A DNA stretch of 64,000 nt, from the NCBI GenBank assembly GCA_045809745.1, contig JBJMXE010000004.1, positions 1-64,000 of the forward strand, read 5' to 3'. This stretch comes from DATFCK01 sp045809745. Lineage in GTDB: Bacteria; Verrucomicrobiota; Verrucomicrobiia; Chthoniobacterales; UBA10450. The notes beneath the pieces were generated by a model. That model saw only the letters and a list, made by a program, of their open reading frames with translations. It did not search any database and was not told the origin of the DNA. The position numbers were made by a program, and so were the translations under genes. This document shows positions 32,756 to 41,663 of the stretch, piece after piece (positions within the stretch are counted from its first letter, which is position 1; each line of letters opens with the position of its first letter).

Positions 32756-34021
32756 GTGCACGATTCGGTTGAAGCTCCATCGAGCGGACCATCCCTCCCA
32801 CCCGCGGAACGTGGCACCTCGGCCGGCGTCGCGGGGGCGGCACCTGTTCTCACTGTGCTGGCTGGCCTTAGCGCTGCTCATCTGATCAATGACACTTTGC
32901 AGTCATTAATCCCGGCGATGTATCCGATCCTCAAAAGCGCGCTTCGGCTCGATTTTCGGCACATCGGTTTGATCACCCTGACGAACCAGCTTACCGCCTC
33001 GATCCTGCAGCCATTTATTGGATTTTATACTGATCGGCGACCCCAGCCTTATGCTTTGGCCGTCGGGATGAGTTTCACGATGGCGGGAATCGTGTTGCTG
33101 TCGCTGGCCTCGAACTTCAGCGCCGTGCTGCTGGCGGTGGCCATGGTTGGGATTGGCTCTTCGGTGTTCCATCCTGAGGCATCCCGGGTGGCCCATCTCA
33201 GTTCGGGTGGGCAACACGGTTTCGCGCAGTCGCTCTTTCAAGTCGGCGGCAATGCCGGCAGCTCGTTAGGCCCGCTGCTGGCCGCTTTGATTGTGGTGAC
33301 GCGAGGGCAGTCGGCCGTGATCTGGTTCTCGTTATTGGCGCTTGTCGGTATCGTTTTACTGATAACCGTCGGCCGGTGGTACGGAGCCACTCTGGCGCGT
33401 CGGCATCATGTGCGGACGAGCAGCCGGGACACGCCACATGCCAGTTCCAAGGTTTCACGGCGTCGGAGGAATTTCTCGTTGGGAATTCTGATTACCCTCG
33501 TGTTTTCCAAATATTTTTACCTCGCCTGCATGGTGAGCTATCTGACCTTTTTTCTAATGGGCGAATTTGGTGTGCCGGTCAAAAGCGCGCAGCTTCATCT
33601 GTTTATTTTCCTGTTTGCGATCGCAGCGGGAACTTTTCTGGGTGGGCCGGTTGGGGATCGATGGGGCCGAAAGCTGGTGATCTGGGTCTCGATTTTGGGC
33701 GTTGCTCCATTCGCGCTTCTGTTGCCCTACGCGGATTTGTTCTGGTTCGCGGTGCTCAGCGCGATCATCGGCCTCATTCTGTCGTCCGCGTTTTCGGCGA
33801 TCCTAGTGTACGCGCAGGAGCTCATACCGGGCAACGTCGGTTTGATGGCCGGTCTGTTTTTTGGTCTTGCCTTCGGCATGGGGGGGATCGGCTCGGCTGT
33901 TCTTGGAACTCTGGCCGATCACTACGGGATCAAATTCGTATTTCAAATCTGCTCCTACCTGCCGCTGATAGGATTGCTGACTGCATTTCTGCCTAACCTG
34001 GAGAAACATCAACCAGGTTGA
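32756..34021 (+). CDS. MFS transporter, fosmidomycin-resistance (Fsr) type
   Basis: 421 residues with 12 predicted membrane segments. The Fsr-like signatures are LSAAHLINDTLQSLIPAMYP, PFIGFYTDRRPQPY, GIGSSVFHPEASRVAHLSSG, and FQVGGNAGSSLGPLLAAL, with GTFLGGPVGDRWGRK in the second half. Members export drugs or small metabolites by proton antiport. The GTG start at 32756 has GAGG 6 bases upstream, which decides it. A cytoplasmic N-terminal tail of about 30 residues (APSSGPSLPPAERGT) precedes the first helix. Substrate cannot be inferred; resistance to fosmidomycin is not implied by the family alone. Confidence 0.92.
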   Translation: MHDSVEAPSSGPSLPPAERGTSAGVAGAAPVLTVLAGLSAAHLINDTLQSLIPAMYPILKSALRLDFRHIGLITLTNQLTASILQPFIGFYTDRRPQPYALAVGMSFTMAGIVLLSLASNFSAVLLAVAMVGIGSSVFHPEASRVAHLSSGGQHGFAQSLFQVGGNAGSSLGPLLAALIVVTRGQSAVIWFSLLALVGIVLLITVGRWYGATLARRHHVRTSSRDTPHASSKVSRRRRNFSLGILITLVFSKYFYLACMVSYLTFFLMGEFGVPVKSAQLHLFIFLFAIAAGTFLGGPVGDRWGRKLVIWVSILGVAPFALLLPYADLFWFAVLSAIIGLILSSAFSAILVYAQELIPGNVGLMAGLFFGLAFGMGGIGSAVLGTLADHYGIKFVFQICSYLPLIGLLTAFLPNLEKHQPG

Positions 34022-34092
34022 TGACAGCGCCCGCATTCCTCATGATCATGATCCTGCTCATGATCCTGCTCGATCTTCTCTCGCGTCGCAGC

Positions 34093-35007
34093 CTACCCCG
34101 TGTTCGGTTTCCGTTTCGGCGGCGGAGTTTTTGACGGAGTCCGGCTGGATCCAGTGGTTGGCACGCCAGCACCGTTTTGTCCACCGGTTGGTTTACTCCC
34201 TCGGCTGGGTTGCCGCCCATGGCCGCTCGAACCGCCCCCCACCACGATTCCGCCGCCTCCAATCAGGTTCCCTATGACTGGTGCGACAATGCTTGGTCCA
34301 CCTGCGACCGGTTCGCCCCGCACCGGCTGGTCGTTCATCGTGCTGTAGATCAAATCTCTGCTCGGCAGCGGCGGGAAATCGACGACCAGCGGGTGATGCT
34401 GCATGATATCATTCAAGTTTACCGCCACCGGCGGAGGCAGCTTTGTTGCCCCGGCTGGAACATCCTCCATTTGTCCGCCATGCACGTTGACTGATTGACC
34501 CCGCGTTCCCCGCAACGACAACCGCGCCGTGCCTTCGAGCACGATGAGTTTGTTGCGTCCGGCAGAAGTTGTCTCAAGGATGAGGGTCGTGCCGGTTACC
34601 CCAACCGTTACGGCTCGCGTTTGCATTTCGGCTCCGCCGGAATCCTTCGGCACCCGCAAGAGTACCGAACCGCCGTCGAGATTGACGACCCGTCCCGCTT
34701 TGTTGAAATGAAACACGGTGTTCGATCCGAGGCGCTCGATGGTAAGATCAGCGAAGGTGAGCTCCGACCGGGAACGATCGCCGGTACGCACGCCGGTATC
34801 GGCGCTTACCTTGTCATTTAGTGCCGCCGGTTCAGCTTTAGCGCCCGCGGGAAGCAGTTTCACATCGCGAACAATCTTCGTCACCTTCGCTTCGTCTGTG
34901 CTAACTGCCCATCCCCTCGCAGGGCAGAACAAGGTGACCAGAACCACGAGCAAGACCACGACCGCTGACGCGCCGCGGAGGGTGCGTGAATAATGAAGCG
35001 CATTCAT
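34093..35007 (-). CDS. Exported FecR-domain protein with Gly/Pro-rich tail
   Basis: 304 residues from ATG 35007; in-frame ATGs at 35031 and 35106 exist but would place a basic stretch before the signal peptide (MNALHYSRTLRGASAVVVLL). A FecR-type beta domain spans about 45-165: TDTGVRTGDRSRSELTF-like segment, ERLGSNTVFHF, LDGGSVLLRVPKD, and VGVTGTTLILET with LIVLEGTARLSLRG after it. The rest is low complexity: a GGGGIVVGGGSSG stretch and a Pro/Lys-rich end. Unlike true FecR anti-sigma regulators it has no membrane-spanning cytoplasmic part, and no sigma factor is adjacent. In this lineage stand-alone FecR-domain proteins are likely structural or sensory envelope proteins. Confidence 0.78.
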   Translation of the reverse strand: MNALHYSRTLRGASAVVVLLVVLVTLFCPARGWAVSTDEAKVTKIVRDVKLLPAGAKAEPAALNDKVSADTGVRTGDRSRSELTFADLTIERLGSNTVFHFNKAGRVVNLDGGSVLLRVPKDSGGAEMQTRAVTVGVTGTTLILETTSAGRNKLIVLEGTARLSLRGTRGQSVNVHGGQMEDVPAGATKLPPPVAVNLNDIMQHHPLVVDFPPLPSRDLIYSTMNDQPVRGEPVAGGPSIVAPVIGNLIGGGGIVVGGGSSGHGRQPSRGSKPTGGQNGAGVPTTGSSRTPSKTPPPKRKPNTG

Positions 35008-35166
35008 GAGCCGCAATTGAGCAAATAACATGCGCAATTGCTTACTACGCAACCAAATACTCCAGGTGAGAAATCGCTGCCGAATACCTATGCAACATCG
35101 CGGCACAACATCGTTGAGCAGTTTGGACGTTGCAGGAAATTGCTTTTAGCTTTCTGGTAATCGGCA

Positions 35167-36087
35167 TTGAGCGCGCATGTGATAGATACACTGCAACTGG
35201 GGCGCCCCGGTATCATTGCAGTCACCGCTCTGGAAACACCGGATGGCGTGGCGATCTTTGACACGGGCGCGGAATCTACTTTTGAAAACGTGAGCGCCGG
35301 CCTGGCACGGTGCGGAATCGAACTCGCCGATGTGCGACACGTATTCCTCAGCCATATCCATTTCGACCATGCTGGCGCGGCGTTCCGGTTTGCGGAAACA
35401 GGAGCGACGATTTACGTGCACGGCCGCGGTGCGCCCCATCTGATCGATCCAACTAAACTGATCGAGTCTGCGAGGCGAATTTTTGGCGATGATATGGATC
35501 GCTTGTGGGGCCGTATTTCCCCGGTGCCGCAGAGTAGTGTTCGTGTGTTGCAAGACGGTGAATCCGTGCGCGCCGGCAACTTTAACATTCGTGCAATCGA
35601 GACGCCCGGCCATGCCAGTCATCATCACGTCTACCACTGGGACGATGTGCTTTTCGGCGGAGATGTTGCCGGGGTACGGTTAGGCTGCGGCCCGCCGATC
35701 CCCCCATTTGTGCCGCCGGAGCTTGAGGTGGAGAGCTGGTTGAAATCGATTGCCCGAATGAGAGATCTCAAAGCCGCCGTTCTTTATTTGCCGCACTTTG
35801 GCCGAATCGACGGCCAACTGGAGGAGCATTTCAAGCAACTAGAGGAGCGGGTAGAGCGCTGGTCGCGCTGGCTGCGGGACGGAATAGAGGCTGGTCAGAC
35901 CGAGGAGCAGTTAATTGCGGGTTTTTTCCGGTATGAGCATCAGGACCTTGAACGGGGCGGGGCTAGTCAGCAGGAGATTGACGATTACGAAAAGGCTGAT
36001 CCGAGCTACATGGCCGTTCCTGCGGCGAGGCGATACTGGAAGAAATTCCACGGGGTTAGTGGCTCAGCTGAACATACCATGGGGTAA
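35167..36087 (+). CDS. Metallo-beta-lactamase-fold hydrolase
   Basis: 306 residues. The zinc motif is HVFLSHIHFDHAGAAF (HxHxDH), with further ligands in IETPGHASHHHVYHWDD and GGDVAG, and the last His in LYLPHFGRID. The length and the extra C-terminal helical part (residues about 215-306, with EEHFKQLEERVERWSRWL) match the glyoxalase II-like/SoxH-type group that cleaves thioesters or lactones. The start is a TTG at 35167; a GTG 12 bases later is an equal alternative. It is divergent from the FecR-domain gene. Confidence 0.85.
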   Translation: MSAHVIDTLQLGRPGIIAVTALETPDGVAIFDTGAESTFENVSAGLARCGIELADVRHVFLSHIHFDHAGAAFRFAETGATIYVHGRGAPHLIDPTKLIESARRIFGDDMDRLWGRISPVPQSSVRVLQDGESVRAGNFNIRAIETPGHASHHHVYHWDDVLFGGDVAGVRLGCGPPIPPFVPPELEVESWLKSIARMRDLKAAVLYLPHFGRIDGQLEEHFKQLEERVERWSRWLRDGIEAGQTEEQLIAGFFRYEHQDLERGGASQQEIDDYEKADPSYMAVPAARRYWKKFHGVSGSAEHTMG

Positions 36088-36273
36088 GTGTTTGCCGGGC
36101 AGGATCTAAGAAAACACGGTCCGCGCTTTGCCGATCGGCCGAAAGTCGGATCGCAGAACCCTCTATGTATAAAGAATGCAGCCACAGCAGGTCACTGCGG
36201 CGATGGTGCATTTCCTGCTCGGACGTAAGAACTCAGCTGATTGATTAACCAATTCGCTCGACCCAAAACAAAC

Positions 36274-36612
36274 ATGAAAAATACATCAACCAAATTCCAG
36301 TTCGCGGCAGTGGCGGTCCTCTCCGTGAGCTTAAGCGTCGCTACCGCCCAAACCTTGCAGAAAGGTCACGGCCGCGGCCATGGCCCAGGCGCGAATCCAG
36401 CGCCTGCAAGCAGCCCGGCCTCTACACCGCCGGGACATCATTATGGCTGGGATAAAGGTAAGGGTAACCCCCATCATTCTCCCGCGCCTTCGGCCACGCC
36501 CACCGGCACACCGGTAACCACGCCCACGGCAACCGCTACGCCTGTTGGGACTGCCACGCCGACTGCCACGCCGACTGCCACGCCGACTGCTACGCCAACT
36601 GCGACACCCTAG
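36274..36612 (+). CDS. Small exported His/Gly-rich protein with Thr-Pro-Thr-Ala repeat tail
   Basis: 112 residues from ATG 36274 (MKNTSTKFQFAAVAVLS), giving a clean signal peptide ending near TAQ. An upstream in-frame start is not needed. The middle is Gly/His/Lys-rich (KGHGRGHGPGA, GHHYGWDKGKGNPHH), which could bind metals. The C-terminal half is TPTA repeats from a 12-base tandem repeat (36550-36609). No family is recognised. A strong terminator follows. Probably a secreted, heavily exposed and possibly glycosylated protein; this is inference from composition. Confidence 0.7.
   Translation: MKNTSTKFQFAAVAVLSVSLSVATAQTLQKGHGRGHGPGANPAPASSPASTPPGHHYGWDKGKGNPHHSPAPSATPTGTPVTTPTATATPVGTATPTATPTATPTATPTATP
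36550..36609 (+). repeat. 12-bp tandem repeat, five units
   Basis: Units ACTGCCACGCCG at 36550, 36562 and 36574 are identical; two more at 36586 and 36598 differ slightly. They encode the Thr-Ala-Thr-Pro tail of the exported protein and are likely to vary in number between strains. Confidence 0.9.
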
Positions 36613-36630
36613 TTAGGTCAACAATTCGAT

Positions 36631-36669
36631 CGCGGCAGTAATCGAGAGATTACTGCCGCGTTTGTTTGT
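36631..36669 (+). terminator. Rho-independent terminator
   Basis: Perfect 12-bp stem CGCGGCAGTAAT (36631-36642) with ATTACTGCCGCG (36649-36660), loop CGAGAG, followed by TTTGTTTGT. Confidence 0.92.
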
Positions 36670-36765
36670 ACGAGTGCTCAGCCGAAGGACGTGTGGCGCT
36701 GATTTGTTTGCCGAAAGGTAACAGCTGCGGTATCACAGCTTATCATCTCCTGGACGACGGTTACG

Positions 36766-36960
36766 GTGTGGACAATCAGCGCGGTGCTTGCGGCTGGTAT
36801 CGGCTGGAGTCGTTACGAGAAGAAAAAGACACGCGATAAACTATTAGCTGAGCTTGCGGCAATGGATCACGATGCTCGAGAAAAGTTATTGTCGCGGTTG
36901 CAGCCGGAGGTTGCAACCGAGGTGCGCCAGCAGCTGATGATGCGCTACGGTCTATTTTAG
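36766..36960 (+). CDS. Small membrane-anchored hypothetical protein
   Basis: 64 residues from a GTG. A short hydrophobic N-terminus (WTISAVLAAGIGW) is followed by a charged helix (EKKKTRDKLLAELAAMDHDAR) and LLSRLQPEVATEVRQQLM. The frame is open back to 36703 and that upstream part also encodes hydrophobic residues, but has no ATG/GTG/TTG. The pattern resembles small membrane-anchored helical proteins. No family recognised, and no clear ribosome-binding site. Confidence 0.45.
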   Translation: MWTISAVLAAGIGWSRYEKKKTRDKLLAELAAMDHDAREKLLSRLQPEVATEVRQQLMMRYGLF

Positions 36961-37060
36961 TATTGTCATTGCGCCGGGGCGCTGGCGACGCCCGGTGCGA
37001 CAAAGTTCAAACTGACTCCTGTGGCGGCCTCGATATCTGTTTAGGAGGCGAGGAGACAGC

Positions 37061-37246
37061 ATGGCGGAAGCACAAAAACAGAATAAGCCGGGGTCAAAGT
37101 CGAGTCGGAGCGCTGATGGCGACGAGCGTAGCGGAAAGGATCAGTCCGATATCAGGCGAACGTCTGGGAGCACCGATCGCACGGGCCGCACGAACGCCGG
37201 CGGGACGGATCGAGGCGGCGAATCGACGGTTGAAGGGGAACCGTGA
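37061..37246 (+). CDS. Small hydrophilic, probably disordered protein
   Basis: 61 residues: MAEAQKQNKPGSKSS, then Arg/Asp/Ser/Thr/Gly-rich sequence (DRTGRTNAGGTDRGGE) with no hydrophobic core. An unusually good ribosome-binding site, AGGAGGCGAGGAG, ends 6 bases before the ATG, far better than most starts in this window, and argues that it is translated. The composition resembles hydrophilin-type or general-stress proteins, but no named family is recognised. Confidence 0.55.
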   Translation: MAEAQKQNKPGSKSSRSADGDERSGKDQSDIRRTSGSTDRTGRTNAGGTDRGGESTVEGEP

Positions 37247-37397
37247 CGTGGGGTGAGCGACGTGTAGCGAGTCGTTAGGCGCGGAGTAGATGGACGGTCC
37301 AGCTCCGGGGTAGGCTCGCGCCTTATGTTCAAATTTACGTATACGGCATAAATTCCTTGGAATTTCCGGCGGTATCGTCCATTCTCCCGCCGTTCTC

Positions 37398-39566
37398 ATG
37401 CTCCCCAAATCCGGCGGGCGTGCCGCCTTCCTGATCTGGGTCGCGGCACTGGCTACCGCTCACGCCAACACCAGCATCACCTTCAGTCGCAGCGATATCG
37501 CCTCCATGGCAACGCTGTGGGAGACGGATTGCGTCTCGGTGTCTTCCCCGGCCAATAATCAGTACCCGAATGTTGCCGGTGTGTGGGATTTCATCGTGCC
37601 CCACACCAGCATTTCAGCGGACGGTGATATTCACGTCGATATGGCGATTGACGCGGCTGGTAACGGCGCGGCTTCCAATAACACCGGCGAGTCGCCTTTA
37701 ATCTGCGAAGTGATTAACGCGAACAGCGGTCAACTGAGTCATTTGGATGGTCTAACCAACCAGCGTGCGACATTTCGAGGCATTTTCCGGTTTTACACCG
37801 AACACGCGGGGGAGAGGCATTTTGAGCTGCATCCGGTGACGCAATTGCAGCGATGGAATGGTTCCACATTCGTAACCGACGTTGATTACCACTCCAACAT
37901 CGTAGCCGTTCCCGACGGAGCCACGCATACCAGCAGTACTCTGAGTAATCTGCTTAACGGCAGCCAGATGATCACGGCGACGGTGGCTGCTGATGATACG
38001 GCCGTCACTCTCGATTGTCCCAGTCCGAGCGTTAACTACGTACAGTATGATGGCGTCGCGGTGTCGGGCGTAGCGTCAGATACGGTTAGTCAGTATTTTT
38101 TGTTCCAGCCTAACCTTGTTCCCTCGGTCACGGTGAGATGCCGGTTGATCAGCAACACGGGAGCAGCGTCAGCCGCGGCCGCGATCATGCCGAACCAGGC
38201 GCTAACCGTGAATGCCATGACCCGCACCGACCTGGCCGCCGTAAACTCGCAGGTTGGCTCTATGAGTGCGAACCAGCAGAAATCGTTTGTGCGGCCGATA
38301 GAGTTCATCGTTCTCGGCTTGCCAACGATTGGACCGGGACCGACTCCGACCCCGTCGTCTTCTACCTTTATCAGCAGCACAAGCATCGCAATTCTGACGA
38401 ACAGCCACAGTCCGGTAACGGCGGCAAATCCATATCCTTCCTCGATCGCCGTGAGCGGCGTTCCCGGTGTCGTTTCGAAAGTCACGGTAGGCTTGAATGA
38501 TTTCAGCACTTCATCGCTGGCTTACCCGGAGGACATCGACATTCTGTTAGGCGGGCCATTCGGCCAGAGCACGATGTTGATGTCTGACGCAGGCGGCGGC
38601 AATCAACTGCGTCATGTCAATCTGGTATTCGACGACACCGCGGCGTCGCCCTTGCCCGGCAGCTCACCCTCCATCACGTCAGGTACATATCGTCCCACGA
38701 ATTTCAACCCGCTGGGCGACAACGATGCCTTTCCTGCGCCGGCGCCAGCGAAGCCGTTCGGCTCATCGTTGCAGCTATTTAATGGAACTTCGCCCAACGG
38801 AACATGGAACTTGTTTGCGCTCGACGAGTATGTCGAAGGATCCGGATCGATCGCCGGCGGGTGGTCCCTAACAATTAGCACCGTCCCGGCAGCCCCGATC
38901 GTCGCCACTAAGGCCGCGACCGGCATGATGTCTACGACGGCCAATTTGAATGGCACAATCAATCCTCTGGGCGTGAGCTCCAGTTTCGCGTTTCAACTGG
39001 GACGCGATACGAATTACGGATTCGCCCAGGAGATTCAGTCCGCCGGAACCGGAACCGATGCGGTACCGGTGACCCTGAATATCACCGGGCTGCGGCCGGG
39101 GACCATGTATCATTACCGGTTAACCGGACTCAATTCCGCAGGTTCGACAACGGGAGCCGACCAAAGCTTTACCACAGCAGCGCTGGTTGATACCGACGCC
39201 GATGGAATGCCTAACGATTACGAGAACGCAAACGGGTTTAACGCGGCGGATGGAACTGACGGGTCGGAGGATTTTGACGGTGACGGCGTCGCAAATCTGC
39301 AGGAATATCTCGCCGGAACTGATCCGACAGCTGCCAATAGCGTGCTGCGAATCAGTTCGATTGGGATTTCCGGTGGTGACGTAGTCATCAATTTTCCGTC
39401 GGTCCTAGGCAAGACTTACCGGGTCGAGCAGCGGTCGCAACTGTCTGATAATTGGGCCCTGCTCAGCGACAACGTTGGCGGAACCGGTGGTTCGATCAGC
39501 GTCACCGATGTCGAAGCAGCTGACCGGAACACTGCTCGTTTTTATCGAATCACGGTGATGCCGTAA
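37398..39566 (+). CDS. Large secreted protein with P-domain-like, Fn3-like and calcium-repeat modules
   Basis: 722 residues. Signal peptide to about residue 23 (LIWVAALATAHA). Residues 24-310 form an unrecognised domain that starts NTSITFSRSDIASMATLWET. Residues about 325-490 resemble a proprotein-convertase P domain: PYPSSIAVSGVPGVVSKVTV, YPEDIDILLGGPFGQSTMLM, NGTWNLFALDEYVEGSG and GGWSLTIST. A fibronectin III-like part follows (GTINPLGVSSSFAFQLGRD, LRPGTMYHYRLTGLN). Then thrombospondin-3/dockerin-like calcium loops DTDADGMPNDYE and DFDGDGVANLQEYLAG. The end (VLGKTYRVEQRSQLSDNWAL) is a beta domain common in secreted Verrucomicrobiota proteins. No catalytic module is seen; adhesion or substrate binding is the best guess. 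Confidence 0.8.
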   Translation: MLPKSGGRAAFLIWVAALATAHANTSITFSRSDIASMATLWETDCVSVSSPANNQYPNVAGVWDFIVPHTSISADGDIHVDMAIDAAGNGAASNNTGESPLICEVINANSGQLSHLDGLTNQRATFRGIFRFYTEHAGERHFELHPVTQLQRWNGSTFVTDVDYHSNIVAVPDGATHTSSTLSNLLNGSQMITATVAADDTAVTLDCPSPSVNYVQYDGVAVSGVASDTVSQYFLFQPNLVPSVTVRCRLISNTGAASAAAAIMPNQALTVNAMTRTDLAAVNSQVGSMSANQQKSFVRPIEFIVLGLPTIGPGPTPTPSSSTFISSTSIAILTNSHSPVTAANPYPSSIAVSGVPGVVSKVTVGLNDFSTSSLAYPEDIDILLGGPFGQSTMLMSDAGGGNQLRHVNLVFDDTAASPLPGSSPSITSGTYRPTNFNPLGDNDAFPAPAPAKPFGSSLQLFNGTSPNGTWNLFALDEYVEGSGSIAGGWSLTISTVPAAPIVATKAATGMMSTTANLNGTINPLGVSSSFAFQLGRDTNYGFAQEIQSAGTGTDAVPVTLNITGLRPGTMYHYRLTGLNSAGSTTGADQSFTTAALVDTDADGMPNDYENANGFNAADGTDGSEDFDGDGVANLQEYLAGTDPTAANSVLRISSIGISGGDVVINFPSVLGKTYRVEQRSQLSDNWALLSDNVGGTGGSISVTDVEAADRNTARFYRITVMP

Positions 39567-39605
39567 GCCTTTTGCGCCGCCGCCGCCGATGCGTTAGGTA
39601 TCACG

Positions 39606-40253
39606 GTGGTCAGTCCGCTCGACATTCGTTTGCAGGATGGGCCGCTTCCGTTTCTTCTAGGTTCGGCCGCCGTCGCCGGTGACAAAGACCGTCCGCTCCT
39701 TGTTTTTCTCCACGGTTATGATGAGGGCCCGCCGACGGATATCTTGCCGGCATCAACTCGGCACGGCCCACTTCGATCCGGCTACGAAACCTCTCTTTTT
39801 GGAGACATGCTGATTGTCGCGCCGCAAATGCCTGCGCGGGGCGACATTTGGATCGATTACGGCAAAGAGCTAGCCGACCTCGTCCGGCAGCTTCAGCGCC
39901 ATGCTGACGCGGATCGTCGACGGACTTACCTGACCGGTTTCAGTTTTGGTGGTAACGGCGTGTTCGACATCGCTCTGCATAAACCTGAGTTGTGGGCTGC
40001 GCTTTGGGCGGTGGATCCCACACGAGTTCCGCCTAGACGGCCGGCTCAACCGGTTTGGCTATCTTTCGGCGAAATCGCCCGGCGCTACAAAGACGAGTTG
40101 ATCAATGCTCTGTCGCTGCAGCCGGCTGCTTCCGCAAATACCGGCGATTACCTCTTCGAAGACACCGGTCTCGATCATGTTGGTTCGGCCCGTTTGGCTT
40201 ACGGCGATCCGCGGCCTTACGCCTGGCTTCGATCTAAGTGTCGCTCTGATTGA
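39606..40253 (+). CDS. Serine esterase of the alpha/beta-hydrolase fold
   Basis: 215 residues. The nucleophile is the Ser of TYLTGFSFGGNGVFDIA (GxSxG with Phe). LLVFLHGYDEGPPTD provides the oxyanion-hole HG. The catalytic His is probably in LDHVGSARLAYGD near the end. The small size and these motifs match the phospholipase/carboxylesterase or predicted peptidase group. The GTG start at 39606 is used. It lies 40 bases after the large secreted protein and 42 before the SDR gene, so a three- or four-gene run 39606-41662 is possible. No signal peptide; cytoplasmic. Confidence 0.8.
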   Translation: MVSPLDIRLQDGPLPFLLGSAAVAGDKDRPLLVFLHGYDEGPPTDILPASTRHGPLRSGYETSLFGDMLIVAPQMPARGDIWIDYGKELADLVRQLQRHADADRRRTYLTGFSFGGNGVFDIALHKPELWAALWAVDPTRVPPRRPAQPVWLSFGEIARRYKDELINALSLQPAASANTGDYLFEDTGLDHVGSARLAYGDPRPYAWLRSKCRSD

Positions 40254-40295
40254 AGCCAACGTGAGGGAGCCGCCGGGCGCGATACCAATGAGTAG

Positions 40296-41063
40296 ATGAA
40301 TCTGGAAGGCAAAGTCGCTCTGGTAACCGGCAGCAGTCAGGGAATCGGGCAAGCAATAGCGGCGCGTTTGGCGAAGGAAGGCGCGAATATTATCATTGAT
40401 TATCGCTCCCACACCGAAGGAGCGGAAGAGACACGGCGATTAGTGGAACAAGCTGGAGCGAAAGCTACGATCGTTAGGGCGGATCTCGCCTCGGTATCGC
40501 AAATTCAGTCGCTTGTTGAATCGGGGGTGAAAGCGTTTGGAACGATCGACGTTCTGGTGAACAACGCCGGAATCGAGAAGCGCAGAGATTTTTGGGAAGT
40601 TGGTGAAGAGGAGTACGACGCCGTCATGGCGGTGAATTTAAAAGGTGCGTTTTTCGCAACCCAATTTTTTGTCCGTCAACTTCAAACGGTCAAACGACCA
40701 GGAAAGGTGATTAACATCAGCTCGGTTCACGAAGAGCTGCCATTTCCTCATTTCACCTCCTACTGCATTAGCAAAGGCGGCATGAAGATGTTTACGCGTA
40801 ATCTGGCCATCGAGCTGGCGCCGTTCGGTATCACCGTGAACTCAGTGGCGCCGGGCGCTATCGAAACTCCAATTAACAAGTCCCTGCTTCAGGATCGGGA
40901 AAAGCTGAGCACGGTATTGCAGAACATTCCGCTGAAGCGACTTGGCCAGCCGCTCGACGTTGCCGAAGCGGTGGCTTTTCTGGCTTCGAATGCGGCGGAT
41001 TACATTACCGGCACGAGTGTTTTCGTGGACGGCGGATTGCTGTGGAATTACCACGAACAGTAG
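40296..41063 (+). CDS. SDR oxidoreductase (glucose 1-dehydrogenase-like)
   Basis: 255 residues, classical short-chain dehydrogenase. Cofactor motif VTGSSQGIGQAIAARLA; DVLVNNAGIEKR; catalytic Ser in NISSVHEELPFPHF and Tyr/Lys in YCISKGGMKMF; C-terminal GTSVFVDGGLLW. The Arg of IIDYRSH after the second strand suggests NADP use. It is close to bacterial proteins annotated as glucose 1-dehydrogenase, but substrate is not certain. The next gene starts 22 bases before its stop. Confidence 0.93.
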   Translation: MNLEGKVALVTGSSQGIGQAIAARLAKEGANIIIDYRSHTEGAEETRRLVEQAGAKATIVRADLASVSQIQSLVESGVKAFGTIDVLVNNAGIEKRRDFWEVGEEEYDAVMAVNLKGAFFATQFFVRQLQTVKRPGKVINISSVHEELPFPHFTSYCISKGGMKMFTRNLAIELAPFGITVNSVAPGAIETPINKSLLQDREKLSTVLQNIPLKRLGQPLDVAEAVAFLASNAADYITGTSVFVDGGLLWNYHEQ

Positions 41064-41662
41064 CCGATCAGGCGGAGCTGTTTCCGGACGGGATTAATGC
41101 TCCCGAGGGTTTTCGCTACCAGGCAGAGTTCATCTCAACGCACGAAGAACGAGAATTGACAGACACCATAGCGCAGCTGGCTTTGTCCGAGGTCAAAATG
41201 CATGGCGTTGTGGCAAAACGGCGCACTGTCCACTTCGGTCAGAGTTACGACTTCCAAACATTTCGGTTAACACCGACGTTGGAAATTCCCCCGTTTCTGC
41301 GGCCGCTGCGGAATCGGGCTGCCGATTTCGTCGGCGTAACTTCAACCGAGTTCGGAGAAGCGCTGATCACCGAATACCAACCTGGTGCTGGAATCGGCTG
41401 GCATCGTGATGCCCCGCAGTTTGGCATCGTGGTGGGAATATCGCTGCTGGCCGACTGCACGATGCAATTTCGGCCGTGGCCCCATGTTACTCGAGGCGAC
41501 GCGAAAACAAATCCAAAAACGAAGCGGAAGGAGCAGCGTCTGGCGAGGCGATCCGGCTACGTCCTTTCCGGAAACGTGCGGCAAAACTGGCAGCATCGGA
41601 TTCCGGCCAGCGAAAATCTGCGTTACTCAATTACTTTTCGGACGCTGCGCGGTACCCGTTAG
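41042..41662 (+). CDS. AlkB-like Fe(II)/2-oxoglutarate dioxygenase
   Basis: 206 residues. Iron ligands His and Asp are in GAGIGWHRDAPQFG, the second His in RQNWQHRIPAS, and the 2-oxoglutarate-binding Arg in LRYSITFRTLR. FGEALITEYQPGAGIGWHRD is the AlkB-type core. Such enzymes remove alkyl groups from DNA or RNA bases. The GTG start at 41042 overlaps the SDR gene by 22 bases; no later start keeps the N-terminal segment AELFPDGINAPEGFRYQAEF, which is conserved in this subgroup (it sets the substrate lid). The overlap means translational coupling with the SDR gene. The insert TRGDAKTNPKTKRKEQRLAR is strongly basic. Confidence 0.9.
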   Translation: MELPRTVADQAELFPDGINAPEGFRYQAEFISTHEERELTDTIAQLALSEVKMHGVVAKRRTVHFGQSYDFQTFRLTPTLEIPPFLRPLRNRAADFVGVTSTEFGEALITEYQPGAGIGWHRDAPQFGIVVGISLLADCTMQFRPWPHVTRGDAKTNPKTKRKEQRLARRSGYVLSGNVRQNWQHRIPASENLRYSITFRTLRGTR

Positions 41663-41663
41663 G

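Noticed and set aside
34030..34078. ATGATC-rich short repeat before the FecR-domain gene end
   Set aside because: Only a few imperfect units of CATGATC/CCTGCTC; too short to separate from chance low complexity.
36550..36609. Possible CRISPR-like array
   Set aside because: The 12-base units have no spacers and encode a Thr-Pro-Ala tail in frame, so it is a coding tandem repeat.
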